Shown: in pieces, positions 17,735 to 25,739 of the stretch | Layout of the letters: every line of letters begins with the position of its first letter | Position numbering within the stretch: position 1 is the first letter of the stretch | Assembly (NCBI GenBank): GCA_965203835.1 | Contig: OZ241919.1 | Location: forward strand, 1,488,001 to 1,552,000 | DNA length: 64,000 nucleotides | From: CBDCFV01 sp965203835 | Lineage (GTDB): Bacteria > Chloroflexota > Dehalococcoidia > Lucifugimonadales > UBA3495 | Reading direction: 5' to 3' | The notes under the pieces: generated by a model | What the model was told of the DNA's origin: nothing | Database searches by the model: none | What the model saw: the letters and a program-made list of their open reading frames with translations, nothing else | Made by a program: the position numbers and the translations under genes

Positions 17735-20700
17735 GTGCTGCTACAGTTCCTACCCGATTTCCCACTGATTTCAGATCCGACTGACTTTGGGGAGTTAAAT
17801 AATGAAATTTTGGTCCACCCTGATGTACAGGAAAATCTTGATCAATGGCCTCAACTTCGGGACAAGACAAGTATCGTATTACAACGGCTCGCTGTAGAGG
17901 GTCAAACCAGAATCATCAAAAGGATTGGTGAGGGCATAAACCGGGGATGGCGTCGCTCCCCTCTGGGCGGAGGTGGGGGGATGCAATATTACCTCTGGTG
18001 GGCGATATCTGGCGCCACCCCTTTGGTGGGCGAAGAATGGCCGAGGTATAGAGAACGCAACTGTATCGCCATCCGTGCGATCAGACATCACGACGATCAC
18101 AGACCTCTTAATCCCGGTGCGCCTGGGGATTACTACCACATTAACCAATGTGACATTGACGGTGGTGACAAAGGATCATTCGGAAATCCATGGACTGAGG
18201 AACAACGGGGGTTCGCCAGCGACGATAGCCCGGTTCGAGTGCTTCACGGGTTGCCAGGTTCAGGGAAGACTTGGGGGCTATGGAAAGCAGTGGAATCTCG
18301 GAACAATCAGCGAGTCTTGTACATCACCTATTCCGGAGAGTTAGCCAGAAACGCTAGAAGACGGTTCCGTTCTTTCGCCCCTAGCAATGTAGACGTGAAT
18401 TGCCTTGATTTCATTACTTTTCTTAGTAGGATCTGCAAATTTGATGTAAATCGGCCAACATTGGAAGAAAGCCGGGTAAAACTCGCAGAGCTATTGCGCG
18501 ATTCAAAAGTATTTGCGGATGTATTGGGACCATGGTCTGATCGTCATGTAGCACTCCACGCAGTCCTTCGAGCCGACATTTTCGGTGCGGTAATTCCAGG
18601 AACGAACGATTCTATCCCTTTAGGGCGGATGTATCGCCTTGCCGACAAAGCATTCCGTATCCAGCGTTCTAATGATTATCGGGAATCAGGCTTGTGGCAG
18701 AGGCTACCTAGGCCGCTCCGAAAAAAGACCTCAGCGGATTACCTGTTAGGGGTGCTGAATGCGGTAGAAGACGTGGAGGCTTGGGAGACTGTGTTTCCTG
18801 AACTAGCTGCGTGCTTCCAAGCCTTCGAACGGTTACGTACTGATGCGCTATCAAAACGTTCCTTCGACTACGACCGAATAGTAATTGATGAGATCCAGGA
18901 TTTAACGTTACTCGAGATTTCTGTCGTTGTGGAACTTTGTAAGGCGATCTCGAGGAATAGGCCTCAGGCACCCTGGTTACTTGTAGCCGGAGACGACGGA
19001 CAGACAGTTTTGCCTACAGGGTTTGACTGGGGCGCGACCAACGACCTCTTAGCTAACGACTTGCAAAACCCGGAAGATTATCACTTGGAGGACAATTTGC
19101 GCAGCTCAACGCGGCTTGCTGCGGTGGTTAACCGCGCATCGTCCTATTACAAGGACATGCCAAGAGACATCCGGCCTACTAATCAGCAGCACACAATCGA
19201 CGATGACATCGCAGATGTTGAAATATTCCACGTAGAAATTTCGGACTCATCCGTAGCGGTATGGCTCTTAGAACAACTTGACGGCTTGGAAGATTTGGCC
19301 ATTTTGATCCCCGATAATAACATCCCTGCCTGGGTGCCCCAAGATTTGCGGAACGTGGCGCTCACACCTGCGGAATGCAAGGGAATGGAATACCAGACGG
19401 TTTGTGTGCTTGACCCGGGTCGGGTATTGAAACGATTGGACCAATCAAACGATAAGGAAACCAAATTTTCAGAATTGGACCTCTTCGCCCGCCGCACCGC
19501 CGTCGACCAGTTCAGAGTAGCCGTCAGCCGTGCAACGCAGCGGCTTATATTCGCAGATTTCAATGCCGACGACCGCGAACTTGCGCTAAGCCACAAGCTT
19601 TTGGGGGAATACAAACCTAGGTCACCTCAAGAGATGGTGGAATACCTCATTGATGCTGGTAGAACACCCGAAGAGCGGGCATTGGTTCTCGCTAAAGAAG
19701 CACGAGACTTGTTTGAACAAGCCCCCGCCCGTTCATGGCAGCGTATCCGTCAAGCTGTTGCGGTGATTGACTCTCCCGGGTTCCCATCAGTGGAACTTCC
19801 AGATCTCTGCACAGACATCCGGCTTGATCTGCTGTCAATAGCATGTCAAATGCTGGTACGCGGTGTTGTGCAAACCAACGACCAAAATGAATTTCTACGA
19901 AACGCCGAAATCGCGATTGATGGATTACAGGATCAAAGAGTCAGAAATGCCTTTACAGCGTTCACCCAATGGAGTTCCGACCGCGATAGCGCGCCATTCA
20001 CTCTCTTGGACACCACCTTCAGTCTAGATGGCGATACCGAATGGATACATGGCGCTCTATCGTCGGTTTCCCAGACACTGCAAAGGTCAATAGAAAACTA
20101 CGCATCGGATCCGGCGCAAGCTCATCGATACGCAGATAGCGTTGAGAGGTGGTTAAGCGTTACCGACTATATCGGAGACCAAAATGAAAAAGCGCGTGCG
20201 TTACGACGCGAAGCCGTAAGTACTCTTTTAAGCCACAATAAAGTCGACGACGCAGAAAGAGTTTTGAGTAAAGTCACGCCCTCAGACTTTCACTTGACCG
20301 GACGCCTCAGGGAGGCCCAAGCACGTTTCGAAGAAGCGACTGAAGCTTTCACAAAAGCAGGACTGATTGAGGACGCCAATCGCAACCGGCGCAGTCTGGC
20401 GGTTCAGCAAGAGAAAGATGAGTATTACAGAGAAGCGGCGAAGAATTTCGAGCGCCTTGAGGCTACTGAAGACGCCTTACGCAACTGGCGTCAGTTCGGG
20501 AATTGGCAAGAATCACAAGGGGATCACCAAGCGGCGGCTAAGACATTCGAACACGCCAAGCTTCACGGCGATGCTCTCCGTAATTGGCGAGTAATTGGAA
20601 ATCTGGAGAAGGCAATTCTGTTAGTGGACGACGATGCTGACAGAAAGGACTTGCAGTGGATTCTGGACTTGGAAGACCTGATTAAGCAACGCCCTCCGAG

Positions 20701-20788
20701 GCACGGCGATCGACTCACTGAATTTGAGCACAAAAGATTGTCCGATTCATTGAGACTTTTGAATACTCCCGCCGATCCCACCGCATAA
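17735..20788 (+). CDS. Three-part UvrD-like helicase with RelE-like N-terminus and TPR-like C-terminus
   Basis: A 1017-residue protein. Residues 170-620 form a superfamily 1 helicase core: LHGLPGSGKT (Walker A, 170-179), IVIDEIQDL (Walker B, about 385), AGDDGQT (about 419), EDNLRSSTR, ECKGMEYQTV and FRVAVSRATQRL. The first 160 residues (IIKRIGEGINRGWRRSPLGG; MQYYLWWAISG) recall RelE/ParE-type toxin folds. Residues from about 850 to the end are TPR-like helical repeats with recurring DALRNWR. The GTG start has GGAGGTG eight bases upstream. GC content is lower than in the flanking genes. A defence role is plausible but unproven. Confidence 0.8.
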   Translation: MLLQFLPDFPLISDPTDFGELNNEILVHPDVQENLDQWPQLRDKTSIVLQRLAVEGQTRIIKRIGEGINRGWRRSPLGGGGGMQYYLWWAISGATPLVGEEWPRYRERNCIAIRAIRHHDDHRPLNPGAPGDYYHINQCDIDGGDKGSFGNPWTEEQRGFASDDSPVRVLHGLPGSGKTWGLWKAVESRNNQRVLYITYSGELARNARRRFRSFAPSNVDVNCLDFITFLSRICKFDVNRPTLEESRVKLAELLRDSKVFADVLGPWSDRHVALHAVLRADIFGAVIPGTNDSIPLGRMYRLADKAFRIQRSNDYRESGLWQRLPRPLRKKTSADYLLGVLNAVEDVEAWETVFPELAACFQAFERLRTDALSKRSFDYDRIVIDEIQDLTLLEISVVVELCKAISRNRPQAPWLLVAGDDGQTVLPTGFDWGATNDLLANDLQNPEDYHLEDNLRSSTRLAAVVNRASSYYKDMPRDIRPTNQQHTIDDDIADVEIFHVEISDSSVAVWLLEQLDGLEDLAILIPDNNIPAWVPQDLRNVALTPAECKGMEYQTVCVLDPGRVLKRLDQSNDKETKFSELDLFARRTAVDQFRVAVSRATQRLIFADFNADDRELALSHKLLGEYKPRSPQEMVEYLIDAGRTPEERALVLAKEARDLFEQAPARSWQRIRQAVAVIDSPGFPSVELPDLCTDIRLDLLSIACQMLVRGVVQTNDQNEFLRNAEIAIDGLQDQRVRNAFTAFTQWSSDRDSAPFTLLDTTFSLDGDTEWIHGALSSVSQTLQRSIENYASDPAQAHRYADSVERWLSVTDYIGDQNEKARALRREAVSTLLSHNKVDDAERVLSKVTPSDFHLTGRLREAQARFEEATEAFTKAGLIEDANRNRRSLAVQQEKDEYYREAAKNFERLEATEDALRNWRQFGNWQESQGDHQAAAKTFEHAKLHGDALRNWRVIGNLEKAILLVDDDADRKDLQWILDLEDLIKQRPPRHGDRLTEFEHKRLSDSLRLLNTPADPTA

Positions 20789-21038
20789 TATTAAACTCTT
20801 CTCCTCAGGACTCTTTGACGACTTAAATCGCGGTCATGTGAAGCCACTGATTTGTTGGCGTGCGTTACGGTCAGGGCTGGCGTTGTGGGAGTTGGCATCC
20901 CGGACTTCCTAAAGCGCAGCAGCACGGGAACAGCCCTCCGCTCGTGGTAAACTTGTTCCACCGGTAGAAGGGAGACGTCGATCCCCTCAAACAACGGCCG
21001 TTTCCACCCCGGCCATTTCCATCGGAGGAAAGCGCACA

Positions 21039-22139
21039 ATGCAGGTAACGCAAGCAAAAACACGGGTGCTCCGCACCCCGGCCGACAGTCCCTTGGTGTT
21101 TGATTTACCTACCGGAGGCGCCACCAGGGAGTTCGTAACACTGGAGTTGGACACCGACGAGGGCATCCAGGGCATCGGCTTGACCTTTGCTCCCGCCACC
21201 ACCGGGACGCCCATGAGCGCAACGCTTAGGGCCGCGGTGGACGGACTTTGCGAGATGGTCATCGGCCGAGACCCCATGGCCGTGGAGGCCATTTCGGAGA
21301 ACATAAAGCGCAGGGCGGGCGGTTCCGGACCCGGCGGCATCTTCACCCTGGCCTTGTCCGCCATCGACACCGCGCTGTGGGACATCAAGGGCAAGGCGCT
21401 GAATCAGTCGGTCTGTTCATTGCTTGGCGGTTTCAGGGATCGGGTGCCCACCTACGCCAGCGGGGCGCTGGTACGGGAGATGAACCTGGAATACTTGGCT
21501 GAGGCCGGCCCGCGCCTGGTCAGCATGGGATTCAAACAGATGAAGACCCAGATGGGCGCCGAGTCCACACCCGCCAAGGAGGTTGACCGCATCCGGGTGC
21601 TGCGCGACGGCATCGGCCCGGACATCGACCTGATGTGCGACATCAACCAACTGTGGAACGTGAACCAAGCCATCGACGTCGGAAAGCGCGTGGAGGAATA
21701 CCACCTGTTCTGGCTGGAGGACGTGGTCGCCCACGACGACTATCAGGGCCTTGCCCGGGTGGCCGACACCCTGACTACGCCAATCTGCGCCGGCGAGTAC
21801 GTTTACGGCATCCGGCCCTTCCGCCACATGCTGGAAGCTCGCTCGATAGACATCGTCATGATCGACCTGCTGCGGGTGGGCGGCATCACCCAGTGGAAAA
21901 AGGTGGCCGGCATGGCCGAAGCCTTCAACCTGCCGGTGGTGAGCCACTTGATTCCCGAAATCCACATCCAGCTCATGGCCGCCATACCCAACGGCCTCAC
22001 GGTGGAATACATGCCCTGGACCCTGCGCCTCTTCGAGGAAACCCCGGCAATCATCGACGGCGACCTCGTCCTCCCCGACAAACCCGGCTTGGGTCTGAAG
22101 TTCAGCGAGGACGCTTTCAAGGAATACCAAGTCAGCTAG
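21039..22139 (+). CDS. Enolase-superfamily (mandelate racemase/muconate lactonising) enzyme
   Basis: A 366-residue member of the mandelate racemase group, which abstracts the proton alpha to a carboxylate. Visible catalytic elements are the base region MGFKQMKTQMG, metal ligands in LMCDINQLWN, WLEDVV and CAGEYVYG, the DIVMIDLLRVGGITQW Asp and the His of VVSHLIPEIH. This pattern fits acid-sugar dehydratases or racemases. The NIPSNAP gene follows 29 bases later and is probably co-transcribed. Enolase-superfamily paralogues are abundant in SAR202 Chloroflexota. Confidence 0.88.
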   Translation: MQVTQAKTRVLRTPADSPLVFDLPTGGATREFVTLELDTDEGIQGIGLTFAPATTGTPMSATLRAAVDGLCEMVIGRDPMAVEAISENIKRRAGGSGPGGIFTLALSAIDTALWDIKGKALNQSVCSLLGGFRDRVPTYASGALVREMNLEYLAEAGPRLVSMGFKQMKTQMGAESTPAKEVDRIRVLRDGIGPDIDLMCDINQLWNVNQAIDVGKRVEEYHLFWLEDVVAHDDYQGLARVADTLTTPICAGEYVYGIRPFRHMLEARSIDIVMIDLLRVGGITQWKKVAGMAEAFNLPVVSHLIPEIHIQLMAAIPNGLTVEYMPWTLRLFEETPAIIDGDLVLPDKPGLGLKFSEDAFKEYQVS

Positions 22140-22168
22140 ACTAACTTTATTGGAACGGAGGTAAACAA

Positions 22169-22477
22169 ATGGTCTCACAACTGAGGATTTACACCATCAA
22201 CCGAGGCATGATGGACTCCTGGGTCAAGCTGTTCGAAGAACAGATACGCCCCATCCACGACAGCATCGACGTTCCGGTCGTGGCCAGTTGGGTCAACGCC
22301 GACCGCACCGAGTTCATCTGGGTGCGCCGATTCAACAGCGCCGACGAAATAGCCGACAAGGAAGCCGAGTATTTCGCCTCCCCCGGACGGAAAGCCTTGG
22401 GAGACATCCCCACCAGCCACATCGCCAAAATGGAAGTAAGGGTAATCGAGGAGGCTGGAGTCCCTGCGGGTGCTTAG
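22169..22477 (+). CDS. NIPSNAP-family protein
   Basis: A 102-residue dimeric ferredoxin-like-fold protein. It starts with LRIYTINRGMMDSWVKLFEE and contains FIWVRRFNSADEIADKE, the classic NIPSNAP pattern. GGAGGT precedes the ATG. Small NIPSNAP proteins are often encoded beside catabolic enzymes and may act as chaperone-like or monooxygenase-like partners. Here it directly follows an enolase-superfamily enzyme, suggesting a shared pathway. Confidence 0.85.
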   Translation: MVSQLRIYTINRGMMDSWVKLFEEQIRPIHDSIDVPVVASWVNADRTEFIWVRRFNSADEIADKEAEYFASPGRKALGDIPTSHIAKMEVRVIEEAGVPAGA

Positions 22478-22591
22478 CCCGGGCAACACCAAGAAAAGTG
22501 TGCGGAAAGTTTTCTCCGGGGACAGGACCTTTCCGCATATTCTCTAACTCGGAATCATATTGGGGTCGCTCAAAACAACGGGGACAAATCG

Positions 22592-23065
22592 ATGGGAACT
22601 TTCAGCGTAACCATCCGCATCGGAGACCTGGGCGGAACACGCTTCGAGGAAGTCGAGGCGATGGCTGATACCGGGGCGACAACAACGGTCATACCCTGGA
22701 CGATACTGAACAGCCTGGGCATCAGCCCTACCCGCCAAGAAACCTTCGAGTACGCCAGCGGCCAGCAGGCGAGACTCGACATGGCGCAGGCAACTGCCCA
22801 GACTGAAGGGCGGGAAACCATCACATGGGTCATCTTCGGCGAAGAAGGAATGTCCCCGCTGCTGGGCGCATACACACTGGAAGGGCTGTTCCTGGCAGTA
22901 GACCCGTACAACCAGCGGCTTATGCCGGTGAATGGCCTGCTTAGCCTTACTGCGGCCCGAATTCAAGATTTTGCCAAGCACTGTGTTCCGGTGAATCAAC
23001 AGGGGTTACCATCCTCTCCAAAATCAATTGGCAAAGTTTCATCCTGGGATATAGACGGTAGGTGA
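22592..23065 (+). CDS. Clan AA aspartic-protease-like protein, 3'-extended
   Basis: The first 115 residues form a single-lobe retropepsin-like domain with ADTGATTTVIP as the catalytic D-T/S-G motif and LLGAYTLEGL as the second conserved strand. The paralogue at 43207-43566 has 119 residues, so the natural end should be near LMPVNGLL. About 40 further residues run 119 bases into the convergent dcd gene and look like read-through. Such small proteins are predicted single-domain peptidases that dimerise; substrates are unknown. Confidence 0.75.
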   Translation: MGTFSVTIRIGDLGGTRFEEVEAMADTGATTTVIPWTILNSLGISPTRQETFEYASGQQARLDMAQATAQTEGRETITWVIFGEEGMSPLLGAYTLEGLFLAVDPYNQRLMPVNGLLSLTAARIQDFAKHCVPVNQQGLPSSPKSIGKVSSWDIDGR

Positions 23066-23532
23066 AAGGGCCGTTGTTTACGATTTCGAGGGTCAACTGC
23101 CCTGACCATCCAGGTTTAACGGAAGGGGCTGTCTGATGCACAGCAAGGCCAAGCCTTGCGTAAGTGCTTCTTCCCTCTATTCGGGCTGCAATGTTGTTGG
23201 GTAGGTTGAAATCCTCAAAGGGTCTCCGCCAGCAATAGAGAGCGAGGTTGAATTTCGATACCTTGTCCATCTGTAAGGGTCTGGTTACTTTCCCGCCGAA
23301 GATGGCTGATGAATTCGACTACCCTCCGTTCATCCCGTAGGTCGACCGTCTGTGAGAATATCGTCCTGATATTATCAGGCATTCCGGAAGTGTCATACGG
23401 ATAGGCCGAGAAATTGTAACCAAGGCGCAGGTCAATAGCGGATCCCTTTAACTGTTCCTTGTCTAGAGGTGGGTTGAAGGTTAACTCGCCGCGGTCGATA
23501 AGATCCGTAATTTCTCGGTCAGAGAGGATCAT
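22947..23532 (-). pseudogene. dcd: dCTP deaminase, frameshifted
   Basis: Two frames together give a full dCTP deaminase of about 194 residues. The 5' part (from 23532) holds LKGSAIDLRLGYNFSAYP and ends at LLLAETL followed by a stop. The 3' part contains NIAARIEGRSTYARLGLAVH and SGQLTLEIVNNGP with the catalytic Glu. Removing one base in the CCCTTT run near 23217-23223 joins them as AETLEDFNLPNN, exactly the family order. Dcd supplies dUTP for dTMP synthesis. The ATG overlaps the upstream gene by four bases. This may be a true pseudogene, programmed shift or sequencing error. Confidence 0.8.
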
Positions 23533-23834
23533 CTAGATCGACTGCTGTTTATTCTTTGTATGTCCTCAGCCCTGACTTGCACCCTGGAACCCAAGGACAA
23601 AGATTCTCCTGGCAACTCTACCAAGTAATTGTCGTCTTCCACGTCGGCTATGATGAAGGCTGGCATCCTATTGACAGATTGGTCTATCCGCTCTTCTTTC
23701 ACCGTTGCGACGTACTTCTGGCCTCGGGCCTCGAATTCGGCGTGTAACTCGCCTGAAAGTTCGTCTTTGCCTATGATGTCAACGTTGAAGAAGACGAGTT
23801 CGAAATCATCGCGCCATTCTATGAATTTTTCCAT
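23529..23834 (-). CDS. Unrecognised 101-residue protein upstream of dcd
   Basis: I recognise no family. The sequence is acidic with alternating beta-type segments (FELVFFNVDIIG; YVATVKEERIDQSV; AFIIADVEDDNYLVEL), compatible with a small beta-barrel. A GGGGAT site precedes the ATG. Its stop overlaps the dcd start by four bases (ATGA), so the two were translationally coupled. The region is lower in GC than the surroundings. Confidence 0.6.
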   Translation of the reverse strand: MEKFIEWRDDFELVFFNVDIIGKDELSGELHAEFEARGQKYVATVKEERIDQSVNRMPAFIIADVEDDNYLVELPGESLSLGSRVQVRAEDIQRINSSRSR

Positions 23835-23999
23835 TGCTTATCCCCTGCCCGGACTAGACCAGCCATCTGTTGCCCGGTCACCAGTGCTTAGAGCAAGAAA
23901 CGTCAATCGTGACCCACCCAATATCAGCATCCTTACGGTGACGTCTACTGAGGTAGACTACAACCAGAAAGATGTCAGGGTAGAGGCATCCTCACCACA

Positions 24000-24437
24000 C
24001 TACAACCCCTTCCGCATCTCCACATGCGGAATCCCAACCTCCAGGAACACGTCCCCATGCTCTGCATACCCGTGCGAAGCATAAAAGCTCTTGACGTATT
24101 CCTGGGCGTGGAGGAGGGACTGGCGCAGGCCGCGGGAGCGGGCTTCCTGTTCGAGGAAAGTCAGTATGCGGCCCCCGACGCCGTGCCTGCGCCAGTCCAA
24201 GTCCACCGCCATGCGGCCGATGACGGCGGTGGCCTCGTCCTGCGCAATCAGCCTGCCGGTGCCGATAACCTTGCCGTGGGATACGGCAATGGCATGAGTG
24301 GCCGTGGCATCGGCCTCGTCCAGTTCCTCTTCCGGGGGGACCGATTGCTCGGCCACAAACACCCGGAACCGGACGCCGATGGCCCCCTCCAGTTCCGCCT
24401 CGGTCTCCACCAGTTTGACGACGACTTCATCAGCCAT
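24000..24437 (-). CDS. GNAT-family N-acetyltransferase (ElaA/YjcF-like)
   Basis: A 145-residue acetyltransferase. The acetyl-CoA pyrophosphate loop is in GRMAVDLDWRRHGVGGRIL (R-x2-G-x-G), followed by LHAQEYVKSFYASHGYAEHG, the C-terminal motif of the ElaA/YjcF branch. The N-terminal VRFRVFVAEQSVPPEEELDE also matches that branch. It starts 14 bases after the ADH stop and is likely in its operon. The acceptor is unknown. Confidence 0.85.
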   Translation of the reverse strand: MADEVVVKLVETEAELEGAIGVRFRVFVAEQSVPPEEELDEADATATHAIAVSHGKVIGTGRLIAQDEATAVIGRMAVDLDWRRHGVGGRILTFLEQEARSRGLRQSLLHAQEYVKSFYASHGYAEHGDVFLEVGIPHVEMRKGL

Positions 24438-24451
24438 AGGACTTCCAGCGG

Positions 24452-25540
24452 CTAGAAGACTATGGCGCCGCGGCCCACTTCACCCTTGTCCATGTCGTCG
24501 TAGGCCTCGTTTATCTGGTCCAGGCTGTAGTGCCGCACCACCAGGTCATCCAGATTCAGCTTGCCCGACAGGTACAAGTCAACCATGGTGGGCATGTCGG
24601 TGCGTGCACCGGAGCCGTAGTAGCAGCCCCGCACCGTCTTCTCCATCCGCACCAAGTCCACCAGGTTCACTGACGCCTCCGCGCCGGTGGGGGCAATGCC
24701 CACCATGGTCGCCGTGCCGCTCTTGGCGCACATATCGAAGGCGGCCTTGGCCGTCTCCGGAGATCCCAATACCTCGAAAGTGTAGTCCGCGCCCACGCCG
24801 CCGGTAAGCGCCTTGACTTGGGCCACCGGGTCCTGGTCGCGGGCGTTGATGGTGTGGGTAGCGCCGAACTGCATGGCGAACTCTAGCTGGCTCTCGCTGA
24901 TGTCTATGGCGATTATCTTGCTGGCATTGACCAACCGGGCGCCCATGATGACATTGACTCCCACGCCGCCGCAGCCGACCACCGCCACCGTGCTGCCCGC
25001 CGCCACCTTGGCGTTGAATATGACCGCCCCGACGCCGGTCATAACGCAGCAGCCGATCATGGCGGCCTTGTCCATTGGAATGGGCGACGCCACCGGCACC
25101 ACGCCCGTCTCCGGCACCACGGCATGTTCGGCGAAGCAAGCGACCTTTCCCATGTGATGGATCCGCTGGTCGCCCTTGTGTAGCCTGGTGGTGCCGTCGT
25201 ACATGAAAGGCCCGCTGATCATGTGGTTGTCGCACAGGTGAGACCGCCCGTCCAAGCACGTCTTGCACCGCCCGCAGGCGGGCACAAAGGAAAATATCAC
25301 CTGCTGCCCGGGACTGACGGATGTGACTCCCGGTCCTACCCGCTCCACGGTGCCCGCGCCTTCGTGGCCCAGCACGGCGGGTAAGGCAATGTTTGCATCA
25401 CCGTGCATGAAGTGGCGGTCGCTTCGGCATATACCGGCGGCTCCGACCTTCACCAGCACCTCGCCGGCCTTCGGGTCATCCAACTCCACGTCGTCGATGA
25501 CCATCGGCTTCTGTATTTCGTAACAAACGGCGGCTTTCAT
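24452..25540 (-). CDS. Zinc-dependent alcohol dehydrogenase (class III-like)
   Basis: A 362-residue MDR-superfamily dehydrogenase. Catalytic zinc ligands appear in GICRSDRHF and GHEGAG, the third Cys in MIGCCVMTGVG. Structural zinc is bound by the four cysteines of ACGRCKTCLDGRSHLC. The Rossmann motif is VAVVGCGGVGVNVIMGA. The ATG at 25540, with AGGAGG, is preferred to the frame opening at 25582. It oxidises or reduces an alcohol/aldehyde with NAD(H); class III relatives act on glutathione or other thiol adducts, but the substrate here is open. Confidence 0.9.
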   Translation of the reverse strand: MKAAVCYEIQKPMVIDDVELDDPKAGEVLVKVGAAGICRSDRHFMHGDANIALPAVLGHEGAGTVERVGPGVTSVSPGQQVIFSFVPACGRCKTCLDGRSHLCDNHMISGPFMYDGTTRLHKGDQRIHHMGKVACFAEHAVVPETGVVPVASPIPMDKAAMIGCCVMTGVGAVIFNAKVAAGSTVAVVGCGGVGVNVIMGARLVNASKIIAIDISESQLEFAMQFGATHTINARDQDPVAQVKALTGGVGADYTFEVLGSPETAKAAFDMCAKSGTATMVGIAPTGAEASVNLVDLVRMEKTVRGCYYGSGARTDMPTMVDLYLSGKLNLDDLVVRHYSLDQINEAYDDMDKGEVGRGAIVF

Positions 25541-25637
25541 TGGAACGCCTCCTGAACATTCTGAATTTATGTTATGTGGCAACCGAAAACCGGCGTCTAT
25601 AATCTACCCCGGCGCCTGTTGGTGTCAAACCAGCTAT

Positions 25638-25726
25638 TGTCTGAATCAGGATTTACCAGATTTCGAGATTTTCAGGATATTCTCAATCCTGTACATCCTT
25701 TAATCCTGAAAATCCTGATTCAGACA
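25638..25726. repeat. Long inverted repeat, copy 2
   Basis: Perfect 16-base arms TGTCTGAATCAGGATT (25638-25653) and AATCCTGATTCAGACA (25711-25726) flank several internal AGGAT/ATCCT half-sites, so the whole 89 bases can fold as a long imperfect hairpin. Copy 1 is at 8784-8876. It lies just downstream of pcrA and upstream of the ADH gene. Confidence 0.85.
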
Positions 25727-25739
25727 AATTCGGTTACTT

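Noticed and set aside
20791..21063. Minus-strand 90-codon frame between helicase and enolase-superfamily genes
   Set aside because: It overlaps the start and ribosome-binding site of the enolase-superfamily gene and shows no clear fold.
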